From Thalassotalea sp. Sam97 (GTDB taxonomy: Bacteria; Pseudomonadota; Gammaproteobacteria; Enterobacterales; Alteromonadaceae): a DNA stretch of 64,000 nt. Where the stretch lies: assembly GCF_041379765.1 (NCBI RefSeq), contig NZ_CP166919.1:3100001-3164000 (forward strand), given 5' to 3'. A program made the translations under genes and the position numbers. Of this stretch, positions 29,223 to 47,113 are shown piece after piece (position 1 is the stretch's first letter; every line of letters starts with the position of its first letter). The notes beneath the pieces are model-generated. The model saw nothing but the letters and a program-made list of their open reading frames with translations. It was not told where the DNA came from and made no database searches.

Positions 29223-29589
29223 GTAGATATATAGGTTACTATTTGTTTTTCATGATTATAAACCTATTTAACTTGAATTAAATAGTTAATCAAGGGAATA
29301 AACCAATATTGTATAAGAGACAGTGTAGAAGCAAGCGATTAAGAGTGAAGATCACCGCCTAAAACAGATTGGGGTGACATAGTTATTTGCTTTTAATACT
29401 GCGCAGAAAGTTAAAAACCTTAGCTAACGCTAAGGGCTTTTCGGAATTGAAAGCCTAGCGATAAGTCACATGGATGTGGTGAATATCGAAAATGCATAGA
29501 TGCGATCTTTCGATAACTACGACGTAGGCCGAGCCAATACCTTAAACGAAAAAAGCCCGTTCAAAGGAACGGGCTTTTCAGAATTGGAA
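29223..29589. other. intergenic region downstream of rRNA operon 1, with 5S-tail remnant
   Basis: A 367-bp stretch between pssA and the first rRNA operon. 29437-29461 (TTTTCGGAATTGAAAGCCTAGCGAT) matches the 3' tail of the adjacent 5S gene and its trailer (29573-29597) with about three mismatches. A hairpin CCTTAGC/GCTAAGG (about 29418-29435) sits in front of it, just as the real terminator does. Another hairpin (29484-29491 with 29508-29515) follows. It looks like a decayed duplicate of the operon end. The rest shows no gene. Confidence 0.55.
29549..29578 (-). terminator. terminator of rRNA operon 1
   Basis: Stem AAAAGCCCGTTC / GAACGGGCTTTT (12 bp, loop AAAG). Reading the minus strand it ends in a U-run, 11 bases after the 5S 3' end. 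Confidence 0.9.
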
Positions 29590-29704
29590 GCCTGGCGATG
29601 ACCTACTCTCACATGGGAACTCCCACACTACCATCGGCGCTACTTCGTTTCACTTCTGAGTTCGGCATGGGTTCAGGTGGTTCCAAAGTGCTATTGTCGC
29701 CAGA
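29590..29704 (-). rRNA. rrf: 5S ribosomal RNA, operon 1
   Basis: 115 nt. Ends TCTGGCGAC (5') and GTCATCGCCAGGC (3') pair as helix I; the internal TTCGGCATGGGTTCAGG complement is typical. Identical as far as seen to the second copy at 41249-41363. Ends are approximate by a few bases. Confidence 0.95.
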
Positions 29705-29820
29705 CAAAAAACTTTTATAAATTCGGAAATCTGATATTTAACTTTTTTCTTTCAATATGAATGCTTGAACTTTTTTATGTCAGACCATATACACCTGAGG
29801 AAAACCTCTTGGGTGTTGTA

Positions 29821-32701
<2,881 letters not shown>

Positions 32702-33013
32702 ATACAACCCCAAAAAGTTTCGAGTGCCTTGGTGACAAAACCAAGACCAAATGTATGTCTGACATGTTCACGCATTCATAAGAATGACTTGAAAGAAATT
32801 GATTTATAAAAATCAATTTTTGAAGAATTTCTTCTTCGTTTTGGTATTTCACATTTAATGAAGAACTACGCGACATAGTCTTCTATGAAATACCGGGTTT
32901 AATATCAGCTTTCCAAATTTTTAAAGAGCATCATGTCTAAATCTATGACTTAGGCATGCGAATGTTATCATTCAATTTGTGTGAACACTCAACAAGGAAT
33001 GTTTTACTTAAGG
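32702..33013 (-). other. 16S-23S spacer of operon 1, without tRNA
   Basis: 312 bp. No tRNA can be found here, unlike operon 2. Contains a boxA-like antitermination element TGCTCTTTAAAAA (minus strand, 32918-32930). It also contains the 3' arm of the 16S processing stem (32973-32991), which pairs with 34690-34708. Confidence 0.85.
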
Positions 33014-34553
<1,540 letters not shown>

Positions 34554-34796
34554 AAAATTAAATCGTGATTCCGAAGAATCGACTCAATGAATTACGCTTG
34601 TTGGTATTGCTACCAACTTGACATATGTCGTTTTGCGTGTCACTCATCAAGTTATGTCTTAAAGACAATATGGTAAAACCATTTTCTTGTGAGTGCTCAC
34701 ACAAATTGCATGATAACTATTTGTTAAAGAATTAAGCAATAATCGCATTCGTTATTACTTGAACTTCATCGGCGCTTGCCGTTGAAGTGGATGCGC

Positions 34797-34824
34797 ATTT
34801 TACGCATCTCAGTTTCGATGTCAA
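34797..34824 (-). promoter_or_regulatory. rRNA operon 1 promoter P1-like (proximal)
   Basis: Minus strand: TTGACA, 16-bp spacer, TAAAAT, then GCGCATCC. The GC-rich discriminator is what ppGpp/DksA-sensitive rRNA promoters carry. Confidence 0.75.
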
Positions 34825-34953
34825 CCGTTAATTTTGAATTTTTTCAATTTAACGTGTTTTCTAAAACTCCGTACTGAACCCAGTATTAATAAGCCCTAGA
34901 GACATAAAACTAACTTCCTGTGAAACCGTGTTTCGCCGTGGAAGTGGATGTGC

Positions 34954-34981
34954 ATTTTAAGGATCCTTGAGATAAGATCAA
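34954..34981 (-). promoter_or_regulatory. rRNA operon 1 promoter (distal)
   Basis: Minus strand: TTGATC, 16-bp spacer, TAAAAT, then GCACATCCACTTCC. Same spacing and downstream sequence as the proximal promoter, 157 bp farther from 16S. Confidence 0.7.
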
Positions 34982-35375
34982 CCCCTTTTTTTAAATATGT
35001 GGGATCTTTTGGTTTGATCGCTCAGATAACATACAAATTGGATGTGGTTTGACTGTTCTTTAGTGGTTAAGGAGCCTAATAACGGTGAATTTTCCAATAA
35101 CCGAATGGAGAAAATTAAACACCTAAAGATAATCGGCAGACAAAAGAACTGAATTTTTTGTATTTAAAGCTTTGTTTTGACCAAAGACTCGAAAATGTAA
35201 TTTTTAATATCCGTTGTGCCTAACGGATTTAGGCTTTGCATAAGCTTGATTGTATAAACTAAGCTTTTAAACAATGAGTTGTGAGAATAAATCTAATCCC
35301 GATATCAATGTTCAATAATATTACTTTGAGTGAAATTCTTTTTCTTGCTGTTTACATTGCCACAATAAGATCCGA

Positions 35376-35564
35376 TTACCTTTTCAGAAAAATAGCTTTG
35401 TCTTCTATTAGGCTTTCAAATGGGATCCTTTGATATGTTCCCAATTGAGTCTGTACCGCTCTTGCTTGCCACAACAAACTGTCAGGTTTGCCCTTAACTG
35501 CATCTTGACGCTTCTCCACTGAATTTCTCCAGCCAGCAGTGCGCTTTGTCACAGGTGTCAACAA
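35376..35564 (-). pseudogene. possible small ORF or gene relic
   Basis: A 62-codon frame (starts MLTPVTKRTAGWRNS, contains LLWQARAVQTQLGTYQ) with fairly protein-like composition, but no recognised family, no clear ribosome site and no partner. It lies downstream of the regulator gene on the same strand. It could be a relic or chance. Confidence 0.2.
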
Positions 35565-35595
35565 CTGCTAACTGTGCTTCAGTGGTCGATACAAA

Positions 35596-37830
35596 CTAGT
35601 TTATTCCCCATTTGACTTTCACCAAATCGCTTTCGGCGCTTAATGACTCTACTAACAGCATTTTATTTTTTGTAGGATGCAGATCAAAACTGAGCCTAAA
35701 TCTGTTATTGCCAATAGTCGAACTGCTAATATTTTGAAAATCCTCTGTCAAATCATAATTTATTTCATCAAACGGCAGGAATTTTAAAATAGCCTGCCGG
35801 CCCAACCTGGAAGTGAAATATAATCCATGATTGTTAATCGCCCAGCGGTGTGAATTATCAGATTCAAATTGAGCTAATTTAACATTCTCTTGAGTACTTG
35901 CTCCCTGTTCTTTAATTAGCCACGTAATAAGATCATTGTCTACGGCAATGGCATTAAAACCTTGAATACCATCAAAAGGCCGATAAGCAACATAGTGTTC
36001 ACTTATCTTGCTCCTGTGATTACGTTTAACATTAAGCTTCACTACTACTGGCGTGTTATTTTCAAACACAGTAAGAAAAAGGGAGTTGTTATCTGCATGC
36101 CAGTAAGGATTGGACACTTTTTCCAGGGCAGAGGTTATAAAATTCGGCTGGTTGACAGCAACCTTATACGTCGATGTATCGGAATCTGATTGCTGAAAAC
36201 ATTGGTCATTATTTATCGCTTGAACGATAAGCCTGTTATCGGCAACAGCAGCTAAATATGTTTCATTTTCATTAATACGAAGTGATTCCAGTTTGGTTGT
36301 TGGTGGCCAGCAGGCCAATATTTGTTTTTCTTCGCCTATTACTATTCTCTCGATTAAGAGCGCCTCATCAATATATGTTGCAAAATATATCGACTTAGCG
36401 TTTTTACTATATGTTGGCAAATATTGTGCGCCAGGTAATGCCAGAAATTCACTGGCGATGAGGTTAGGTACCTTATCCTGATTATCAACACTAGCTTCCT
36501 GAGAAAATGGATTAGGTTGCTCCTGAATATCCTGGTAATTACCATTATGCTGTCTCATGAAATAGCACTGGTCGCCACATTCTGCGAAGATATCATTGGT
36601 ATAGGGAGGAAGCTTAGGTATTCGAGATAATGTATTTTTTTCTATATCCAACTTAATCGCTTCGCCCTCAAATGAGCTAATAGTTAACCCTGTATTATCA
36701 TTATGCCAAATCAGTCGATTAGGAATTATCGGTAATACCCTGTTAGCCAACAAAGAACCCGATTGTATATTTATGACCAATAAAGAAAACTCGCGTTTAG
36801 CAACTTCTCTTACAATCGCAAGGTTTTGTCCATTTATCGACTCTGCAACTAAAAAATCCCCCGAACCATTGACCTTGGGAGAAGTAACTTTAGACAGTTG
36901 CCCAGTCGGCAAGTGAACTTTGTAAATACTTCTATTTGAATTTGAGTAGCCTTGTTGAGCAAGATACAGCACGTTATCACCAGACCAGCCAACAACATAC
37001 TTGTCATCGAACATACTGCCGTTTAGTTCACTCTGGCCAAGGATATTTCCTTTTTCGCCAACATCTACGATGATATTTTTAACGTTACCGGCGATCATTC
37101 GAGTAAATGCCAATCGCCCACCGTTTTTGGACCAATGAACATCCGTGTAATGAGCCTCATCCCAACTAAGTTTATGAAGTTGATTGTTTTGCAGATTTTT
37201 TATGAATATTTGTTGAGGGGCATTACTTTCACCGCGATGAGAGAAGGCTATCTTTGACGTTTTTGGATGATAACTTGCGTATATTTCAGAGCCTGCAAGT
37301 TCCGTTAATTTGGTTATTTCAAAATCGGCCGGAACAGCATTATTACCTTTTGCTACGAATGCCTGCTGCCACCACATAAATCCAGCTAACAATGCACAAA
37401 CACTGATTAAATAAATGATGTTGTGAAAATACTGCGATAAAAACGGCTTATGGGTTGGCGGATTCTCATGTTGAATAGTATTTGTATCACTATTTAGCCA
37501 ATTAGTCTGGGAAACTAATTTATAGCCTTGCTTAGGAATGGTTTTGATATAATGAGGACTACGTGCGTTATCACCAAGCACAGCGCGAAGTTTTTTAAAG
37601 GCCGAGCGAACAGCTTCGTCACTTACATGTCGTCCTGCCCATACCTTATCTTGTATCTCTTCCCGGGTAATTATCTGTGAAGGTCGTGAAATCAATAACG
37701 CTAAGCAAGCAAACAATTGAGGTTCGACTTTTATTTCTTCACCATTTTTATAAAGGCGTTCGCTCGATAAATTTAAGAGAAATTCACCGAATGCAACGCA
37801 CTTATCAATGCTCGATTCCCTGCCATCCAT
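35596..37830 (-). CDS. membrane-bound winged-helix regulator with C-terminal beta-propeller (CadC-like)
   Basis: 744 aa. Residues about 10-107 form an OmpR/CadC-type winged helix (TREEIQDKVWAGRHVSDEAVRSAFKKLR, YIKTIPKQGYKLV). One membrane segment follows (about 136-155). The remaining 580 residues are periplasmic with repeated TolB/PD40-like blades (for example SYHPKTSKIAFSHRG, DVHWSKNGGRLAFTR). The layout is that of one-component sensors that bind DNA directly while sensing in the periplasm. It is divergent from the serine hydrolase gene, which it probably controls. Signal unknown. Confidence 0.8.
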   Translation of the reverse strand: MDGRESSIDKCVAFGEFLLNLSSERLYKNGEEIKVEPQLFACLALLISRPSQIITREEIQDKVWAGRHVSDEAVRSAFKKLRAVLGDNARSPHYIKTIPKQGYKLVSQTNWLNSDTNTIQHENPPTHKPFLSQYFHNIIYLISVCALLAGFMWWQQAFVAKGNNAVPADFEITKLTELAGSEIYASYHPKTSKIAFSHRGESNAPQQIFIKNLQNNQLHKLSWDEAHYTDVHWSKNGGRLAFTRMIAGNVKNIIVDVGEKGNILGQSELNGSMFDDKYVVGWSGDNVLYLAQQGYSNSNRSIYKVHLPTGQLSKVTSPKVNGSGDFLVAESINGQNLAIVREVAKREFSLLVINIQSGSLLANRVLPIIPNRLIWHNDNTGLTISSFEGEAIKLDIEKNTLSRIPKLPPYTNDIFAECGDQCYFMRQHNGNYQDIQEQPNPFSQEASVDNQDKVPNLIASEFLALPGAQYLPTYSKNAKSIYFATYIDEALLIERIVIGEEKQILACWPPTTKLESLRINENETYLAAVADNRLIVQAINNDQCFQQSDSDTSTYKVAVNQPNFITSALEKVSNPYWHADNNSLFLTVFENNTPVVVKLNVKRNHRSKISEHYVAYRPFDGIQGFNAIAVDNDLITWLIKEQGASTQENVKLAQFESDNSHRWAINNHGLYFTSRLGRQAILKFLPFDEINYDLTEDFQNISSSTIGNNRFRLSFDLHPTKNKMLLVESLSAESDLVKVKWGIN

Positions 37831-38065
37831 GCTTTAAACCTTGTTGTTATTTTTTATTGTGACTTTTTGTGACCTAATCATTATTGCACAACGTCATGAA
37901 AGAAAACAAAAAGTTATTGGTCAAAACCCAGCCACTATTTTAATTCTATTAAGGATGCGGCAAACAAGTCGCCTGACTCTTGTGTTGTAGCAAAACTTTT
38001 CGCAGTACCGAGCAAATGTTTATCTCGACAACTTATAAAATTAACCAAACCAAAATGAGCACAAT
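37831..38065. promoter_or_regulatory. divergent control region with GTGAC-N5-GTGAC repeat
   Basis: 235 bp between the regulator and hydrolase starts. GTGAC occurs at 37859-37863 and 37869-37873, exactly 10 bp apart. OmpR/ToxR-type winged helices commonly bind direct repeats at this spacing. It lies 29 bp from the regulator ATG, suggesting autoregulation. No promoter boxes were assigned with confidence. Confidence 0.4.
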
Positions 38066-39925
38066 ATGACTAACTTGAAAATAATGCAATTTCTAGCTCT
38101 GTTTTTGCCACTGATAAACATTGCAATGGCAAAAGAAAATACGAGTCATTCTGATCACATTACCCTTAAAGAATTGGATATAAAAATAGAAGCGATTGCC
38201 AGGGAGAATAATCTTCCATCCATTGCCTATGCATTAATCGAAAAAGATACATCACCAACTATTCGTATTCATGGCATGGCGAACATTGAATTAAACCTAA
38301 AGGCAAACAACGAAACCTTGTATAGAATTGGTTCAGTGTCAAAAATGTTTTCGTCTTTAGCCATCTTGAAACTAGTAGAGCAACAGCGGTTACACCTGGA
38401 AGATGAAGTTTCAACCATAGTACCGAGTGTTAAATTTTATAATAAATGGGAAGACAATAATCCTATTCGTATTGTCCATTTGCTTGAGCATACAACCGGT
38501 TGGGATAACCTGGCGTTTAAAGAGTATGCTCGCATAAACTCCCCTGAACAAAACTTGAGTGAAAGCTTAACATTTTATCCAGAATCAAGAACATCTCGCT
38601 GGCCCCCAGGTACTCGCTATGCTTATACAAACTCTGGGGCCGCAGTTGCAGCACGAATCGTTGAGAAAATTAGCGGACAAACATTTGAAAACTTCGTAAC
38701 GGCGGAAATTTTCAATCCACTTAATATGGTCAATTCAACCTATTATCAAACTGAGCAGGTAAAAACCAACGGAGCCACATCCTATATTAATACCATCCCA
38801 CAGCCGTATAAGCACCTTATCTACCGCCCTGCTGGCGCGGTGAACTCAACCATAGAAGACATGGCTAAATTTACGCAGTTTTTTGTACAAAAAGGCGAGC
38901 CGATACTGGCACAGGCATTACTAGAAAGAATGCAACGTTCTGAATCGACAAATGCAGGTGCGATACAAACCGCTCAAGGGCTAAATAACTCGGCAAGGGC
39001 ATATGGTCCATGGGTATATTATGGACATGATGGCTCTGTAAATGGTGCATTCGCTGAGTTACGGTATCTGCCAGAAGCAAATGTAGGTTTTGTCGTTTTA
39101 TCAAATAGTAATAATCAAGCGGCGATAAAGAAAGTCGCTAAGGAGATCGTCAATTATCAAACTCAGTACCTACACGCCCCTAGAGTTAATGCAAAAAGCA
39201 TCATTCACAACAAATCATCAGAGGTTAGCGGTTACTATTATAAATTAAATTCAGATTATGAAGTCGCTCACTTTCTTAACCGGCTGGCTGCGACGTATAA
39301 AGTCACCACAAAAGAAAATAATCTGACGATTAACGGTCTATTGTTTTATACCACCGCCAACCTTTTACTCCCTGCAAGCGAAAATAGTTTTAAATCTGCG
39401 GAACACGGATTGGTAGAGCTAACCATTGCCGATGACCCCGTAGATGGACAAGTGCTACATTACAAGGATAAAGTCTTAAAGCGGATCAGTTCACTTGCCT
39501 TATATAGCCAATTTGTATTTGCGATGCTCTGGTTGCTGGTAATTATTTTAACTTTGCTATTGTTGTTAATTAACGAAATTAGAAGGCTTCTAGGAAGGAC
39601 GTTTTCCAAATATGTCATAAGGATACGACGCTGGACATGTCTTGCTTCTGTTTCAGGGTTCGTTTTCTTAGCTTCAGTATTTGTTGGCATGCAAGCTCCC
39701 CACACACACTTAGGTAACATAACTATCATCTCTGTCGCTATGATGTTATCAACCATCGCTTTTGCAATATTTACACTTATTGCAATTTTTCAGAGCAATA
39801 AGATAAGCATCCAATCTGTTCCCCCTGTTACTTATTGGTTTTATAAAACCAGTGCGATCATTCACTTTATCGTTGCATGTTACTTCTTTTATTTTGGCGT
39901 GATCGGCATGCAGGTTTGGACTTAA
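38066..39925 (+). CDS. serine hydrolase of the beta-lactamase (class C/PBP4*) fold with membrane C terminus
   Basis: 619 aa. A signal peptide (about 1-22) precedes a beta-lactamase-fold domain with nucleophile motif SVSK (Ser90, Lys93), YTN (Tyr187, Asn189) and HDGSVNG in the third-motif position. This fits esterases or peptidases of the AmpC/DD-peptidase group more than a true beta-lactamase. Four hydrophobic segments follow residue 470, so the catalytic domain is periplasmic and tethered. Divergent from its probable regulator. Substrate unknown. Confidence 0.78.
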   Translation: MTNLKIMQFLALFLPLINIAMAKENTSHSDHITLKELDIKIEAIARENNLPSIAYALIEKDTSPTIRIHGMANIELNLKANNETLYRIGSVSKMFSSLAILKLVEQQRLHLEDEVSTIVPSVKFYNKWEDNNPIRIVHLLEHTTGWDNLAFKEYARINSPEQNLSESLTFYPESRTSRWPPGTRYAYTNSGAAVAARIVEKISGQTFENFVTAEIFNPLNMVNSTYYQTEQVKTNGATSYINTIPQPYKHLIYRPAGAVNSTIEDMAKFTQFFVQKGEPILAQALLERMQRSESTNAGAIQTAQGLNNSARAYGPWVYYGHDGSVNGAFAELRYLPEANVGFVVLSNSNNQAAIKKVAKEIVNYQTQYLHAPRVNAKSIIHNKSSEVSGYYYKLNSDYEVAHFLNRLAATYKVTTKENNLTINGLLFYTTANLLLPASENSFKSAEHGLVELTIADDPVDGQVLHYKDKVLKRISSLALYSQFVFAMLWLLVIILTLLLLLINEIRRLLGRTFSKYVIRIRRWTCLASVSGFVFLASVFVGMQAPHTHLGNITIISVAMMLSTIAFAIFTLIAIFQSNKISIQSVPPVTYWFYKTSAIIHFIVACYFFYFGVIGMQVWT

Positions 39926-40095
39926 AACCCATTAATACCAACCTTTAAAATTCTAAGCCCCTCTATCCAGGGCCTTGAGTCAGCCGTTTAGAGTAAGAAG
40001 TAACATTTTGAAAACTGGCTTCCCAACAAAAGCGATCATGTATTTGTATGGGTAGATCTTTCAGGCGATATTCACAACATGTAATCGGAAAATCC

Positions 40096-40854
40096 ATGTG
40101 GCGCAAAGTACTCGTTCAAATTTCAATAACTCTTTCGATAGTCTTTATCGGCGGGGGAGCGTTTTCGTACTATAACTATCAAAAAGCGCAAACACTTAAG
40201 TTAATCCAGTCGCCACAAAGAAATGACGTATATATCCTTGAAAAAAAGATAATCAAGGACCATACCCCTTTGCGCGAAAAATACGTGATTGCACAAATTA
40301 ACTCTGTAACCGAGACAGAATTAATTTTTAGAGTCAGTAATTTTGTATATCTGAGGGTATCGGATGCCGTTAAAGGCATTCGCACGGATAAATTACTCAC
40401 GAGAAGGTTTTTCTCAAATAAGTTAGTACGGCTAGCAAAATCTGAAATTGAGCAACATTGGCTAAACGGTACCATCAGTAAAGTTGGGCGCTCCGCAAAT
40501 GGGATACACTTATATGGTGGGATAATTAATCACCTTAACCAACCTACCCAAAAAATAAGGAACATGAGGCAAGGGGGGCAAGCCAATCAGCAGGCTATTT
40601 CCTACTATCAAGGAAATATGGGATACGAACAAGATATTGATGAGGCTTTCCGACTGTTTAAGCAAGCCGCACATGATGGTCATCCATATGCTCAAATTAA
40701 TTTAGCACAAATGTATCGCGACGGTGAATCAGTAGAAGTCAATTACAACCAAGCTCTGTATTGGTTTTCTGAAGCCAGGAAACAAGGTATTGCCTACGCG
40801 TCTGAAGAATACTCTGAACTTTGTGCAAAAATAACAAGTTACTCTGAAAAATAG
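40096..40854 (+). CDS. Sel1-repeat membrane-anchored protein
   Basis: An upstream in-frame ATG (40048) exists, but the ATG at 40096, preceded by GGAA, gives a cleaner protein (252 aa) with an N-terminal anchor VLVQISITLSIVFIGGGAFSY. The middle is unrecognised. The C terminus has about two Sel1-type repeats (DIDEAFRLFKQAAHDGHPYAQINLAQMYRDG and NYNQALYWFSEARKQG). Sel1 repeats mediate protein contacts. It follows the hydrolase gene by 170 bp; a shared function is only suggested by position. Confidence 0.65.
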   Translation: MWRKVLVQISITLSIVFIGGGAFSYYNYQKAQTLKLIQSPQRNDVYILEKKIIKDHTPLREKYVIAQINSVTETELIFRVSNFVYLRVSDAVKGIRTDKLLTRRFFSNKLVRLAKSEIEQHWLNGTISKVGRSANGIHLYGGIINHLNQPTQKIRNMRQGGQANQQAISYYQGNMGYEQDIDEAFRLFKQAAHDGHPYAQINLAQMYRDGESVEVNYNQALYWFSEARKQGIAYASEEYSELCAKITSYSEK

Positions 40855-41118
40855 GAAATAGACCATAGGAAGATACAATTAAAGCTGAGCTCAACGTTAT
40901 TTAGCTGGCAGTTAACAACGCGGTACAGCCCAGCGTTTAAAAGCACTGCAATCATTAACGTTTATTAGAAGGAGCACGCCCTATTAACGATATTAAGAAA
41001 AGCGCTTCTAAAACCAATGCTTAGATTTATCGTTAGGGTATATGGAGTTGGTGACAGTGAAATGCGTGAAACGCGAATGGCGTTACACGCATTGGGAAAA
41101 TATTGAAGGCTTAGAAAC
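40855..41118. other. gene-free stretch before tRNA-Tyr terminator
   Basis: About 260 bp between the Sel1 gene and the end of rRNA operon 2. No coding frame, RNA or repeat was recognised. Confidence 0.5.
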
Positions 41119-41147
41119 CAAAAAAGCCTGCTAGATAGCAGGCTTTT
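41119..41147 (-). terminator. terminator of rRNA operon 2 / tRNA-Tyr
   Basis: 12-bp stem AAAAGCCTGCTA / TAGCAGGCTTTT. The minus strand reads into a U-run five bases after the tRNA-Tyr 3' end. Confidence 0.9.
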
Positions 41148-41152
41148 GTATA

Positions 41153-41237
41153 TGGTGGAGGGAGGTGGATTCGAACCACCGAAGGCGGAGCCGTCAGATT
41201 TACAGTCTGATCCCTTTGGCCACTCGGGAACCCCTCC
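41153..41237 (-). tRNA. tRNA-Tyr (anticodon GTA)
   Basis: 85 nt with encoded CCA, a long variable arm typical of class II bacterial tRNA-Tyr, and anticodon loop CTGTAAA. The acceptor stem GGAGGGG pairs with TCCCTCC. It starts 11 bp after the 5S gene, so it is cotranscribed as the last gene of rRNA operon 2. Confidence 0.96.
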
Positions 41238-41248
41238 AGAAATTGGAA

Positions 41249-41363
41249 GCCTGGCGATGACCTACTCTCACATGGGAACTCCCACACTACCATCGGCGCT
41301 ACTTCGTTTCACTTCTGAGTTCGGCATGGGTTCAGGTGGTTCCAAAGTGCTATTGTCGCCAGA
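41249..41363 (-). rRNA. rrf: 5S ribosomal RNA, operon 2
   Basis: 115 nt; matches the operon 1 copy. Followed by tRNA-Tyr instead of directly by a terminator. Confidence 0.95.
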
Positions 41364-41468
41364 CAAAAAACTTTTATAAATTCGGAAATCTGATATTTAA
41401 CTTTTTTCTTTCAATATGAATGCTTGAACTTATTTGTCAGACCATACGAAAACCTCTTGGGTGTTGTA

Positions 41469-44349
<2,881 letters not shown>

Positions 44350-44637
44350 ATACAACCCCAAAAAGTTTCGAGTGATTCGGTGACAAAACCGAACCCAAAT
44401 GTATGTCTGACATGTTCACGCATTCATAAGAATGTCTTGAAAGAAATTGATTTTAAAAATCAATTTTGAAGAATTTCTTCTTCGTTTTGGTATTTCACAT
44501 TTAATGAAGAACTACGCGACATAGTCTTCTATGAAATACCGGGTTTAATATCAGCTTTCCAAATTTTTAAAGAACAGTGAGTCAAAAACTCAAACATAAA
44601 CGTCAGCGCTTATGTTTGAGTTCTTTGAGAAGTAAAA
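44350..44637 (-). other. tRNA-Ile to 23S spacer with terminator-like hairpin and boxA
   Basis: 288 bp. A 13-14-bp stem (44587-44599 with 44610-44622, core ACTCAAACATAA) followed on the minus strand by a short U-run looks like an intrinsic terminator or processing hairpin. A boxA-like GTTCTTTAAAAA follows just downstream. The operon 1 spacer lacks this hairpin. Confidence 0.6.
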
Positions 44638-44714
<77 letters not shown>

Positions 44715-44748
44715 ACTACATAGGTATGTCTACCAAAGTTTCAGTAAA

Positions 44749-44824
44749 TGGTGGAGCTAAGCAGGATCGAACTGCTGACCTCCTGCGTGCAAGGCAGGCG
44801 CTCTCCCAGCTGAGCTATAGCCCC
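44749..44824 (-). tRNA. tRNA-Ala (anticodon TGC)
   Basis: 76 nt with CCA; anticodon loop TTTGCAC-like (CTTGCAC), acceptor GGGGCTA/TAGCTCC. It is the first tRNA after 16S, the reverse of the E. coli Ile-Ala order. Confidence 0.97.
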
Positions 44825-44901
44825 ACTACTGAGATACTTCTCTTACAATCGTTATCTATGCAATTTGTGTGAACACTCGACAAGGAATGTTTTACTTAAG
44901 G

Positions 44902-46441
<1,540 letters not shown>

Positions 46442-46674
46442 AAATTAAATCGTGATTCCGAAGAATCGACTCAATGAATTACGCTTGTTGGTATTGCTAC
46501 CAACTTGACATATGTCGTTTTGCGTGTCACTCATCAAGTTATGCCTTAAAGGCAATATGGTAAAACCATTTTCTTGTGAGTGCTCACACAAATTGCATGA
46601 TAACTATTTGTTAAAGAATTTAAGCAACAATCACACTCGTTGTTGCCTGTGCTTTCCGTTGAAAGCGGATGTGC

Positions 46675-46702
46675 ATTTTACGCATCCCAGATTTGAAGTC
46701 AA
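46675..46702 (-). promoter_or_regulatory. rRNA operon 2 promoter (proximal)
   Basis: Minus strand: TTGACT, 16-bp spacer, TAAAAT, then GCACATCC discriminator. Same plan as operon 1. Confidence 0.75.
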
Positions 46703-46822
46703 CAATTAAATTTGAATTTTTTCAATTTAATTTGTTGGCATCATTAAGTTTGGATAATTCGACCTAAGATGCTTTTCAAATCCGCTTCCGTATTGACTTG
46801 CGCCCTGTGGAAGTGGATGCGC

Positions 46823-46850
46823 ATTTTAGAGATTTTCGTGAAGACGTCAA
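46823..46850 (-). promoter_or_regulatory. rRNA operon 2 promoter (distal)
   Basis: Minus strand: TTGACG, 16-bp spacer, TAAAAT, then GCGCATCCACTTCC. 148 bp upstream of the proximal promoter. Confidence 0.75.
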
Positions 46851-47113
46851 CACCTTTTTTGAAAAAAGTGCGCCAAATGGATCGTTTGCTCAAAAAGCGG
46901 TCGATTTTAATAATTGATTGCGTTTTAAATACCAAAAGCCGCACCTTTAACTACATTTTGGTCACAAACCTGTGCCCAAGTATTGGGCTTAGTTTGGCTA
47001 AGTTTGTTGTTTTATATATGCTTTTTTAAATTTGACCATTGCAGTTTGTTAAAATATCGTTAACATGAGATTTGATAGCTTAAAAAATGTATAGATCAAC
47101 TCAGGTAATAGTC

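Larger units (their letters stand above)
34554..35595 (-). promoter_or_regulatory. leader and upstream region of rRNA operon 1
   Basis: 1042 bp without a convincing gene. Nearest the 16S are the 5' arm of the 16S processing stem (34690-34708) and boxA (TTCTTTAACA, minus strand, 34722-34731). Two promoters follow (listed separately), then AT-rich sequence suited to UP elements. Beyond 35042 nothing clear is seen except a small minus-strand frame at 35376-35564. Confidence 0.7.
46442..47086 (-). promoter_or_regulatory. leader and promoter region of rRNA operon 2
   Basis: About 645 bp. Holds boxA (TTCTTTAACA, minus strand, 46609-46618) and two promoters (listed separately). Two leader hairpins differ from operon 1 by paired substitutions (ATGCCTTAAAGGCA against ATGTCTTAAAGACA; AACAA...TTGTT against AATAA...TTATT). 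The part beyond 46860 should also hold the promoter of the RRM gene. Small frames here overlap these elements and are not credible genes. Confidence 0.75.

Noticed and set aside
46512..47029. Small frames in the rRNA leader region
   Set aside because: They overlap boxA, the processing stem and both promoters and have no recognisable protein features.
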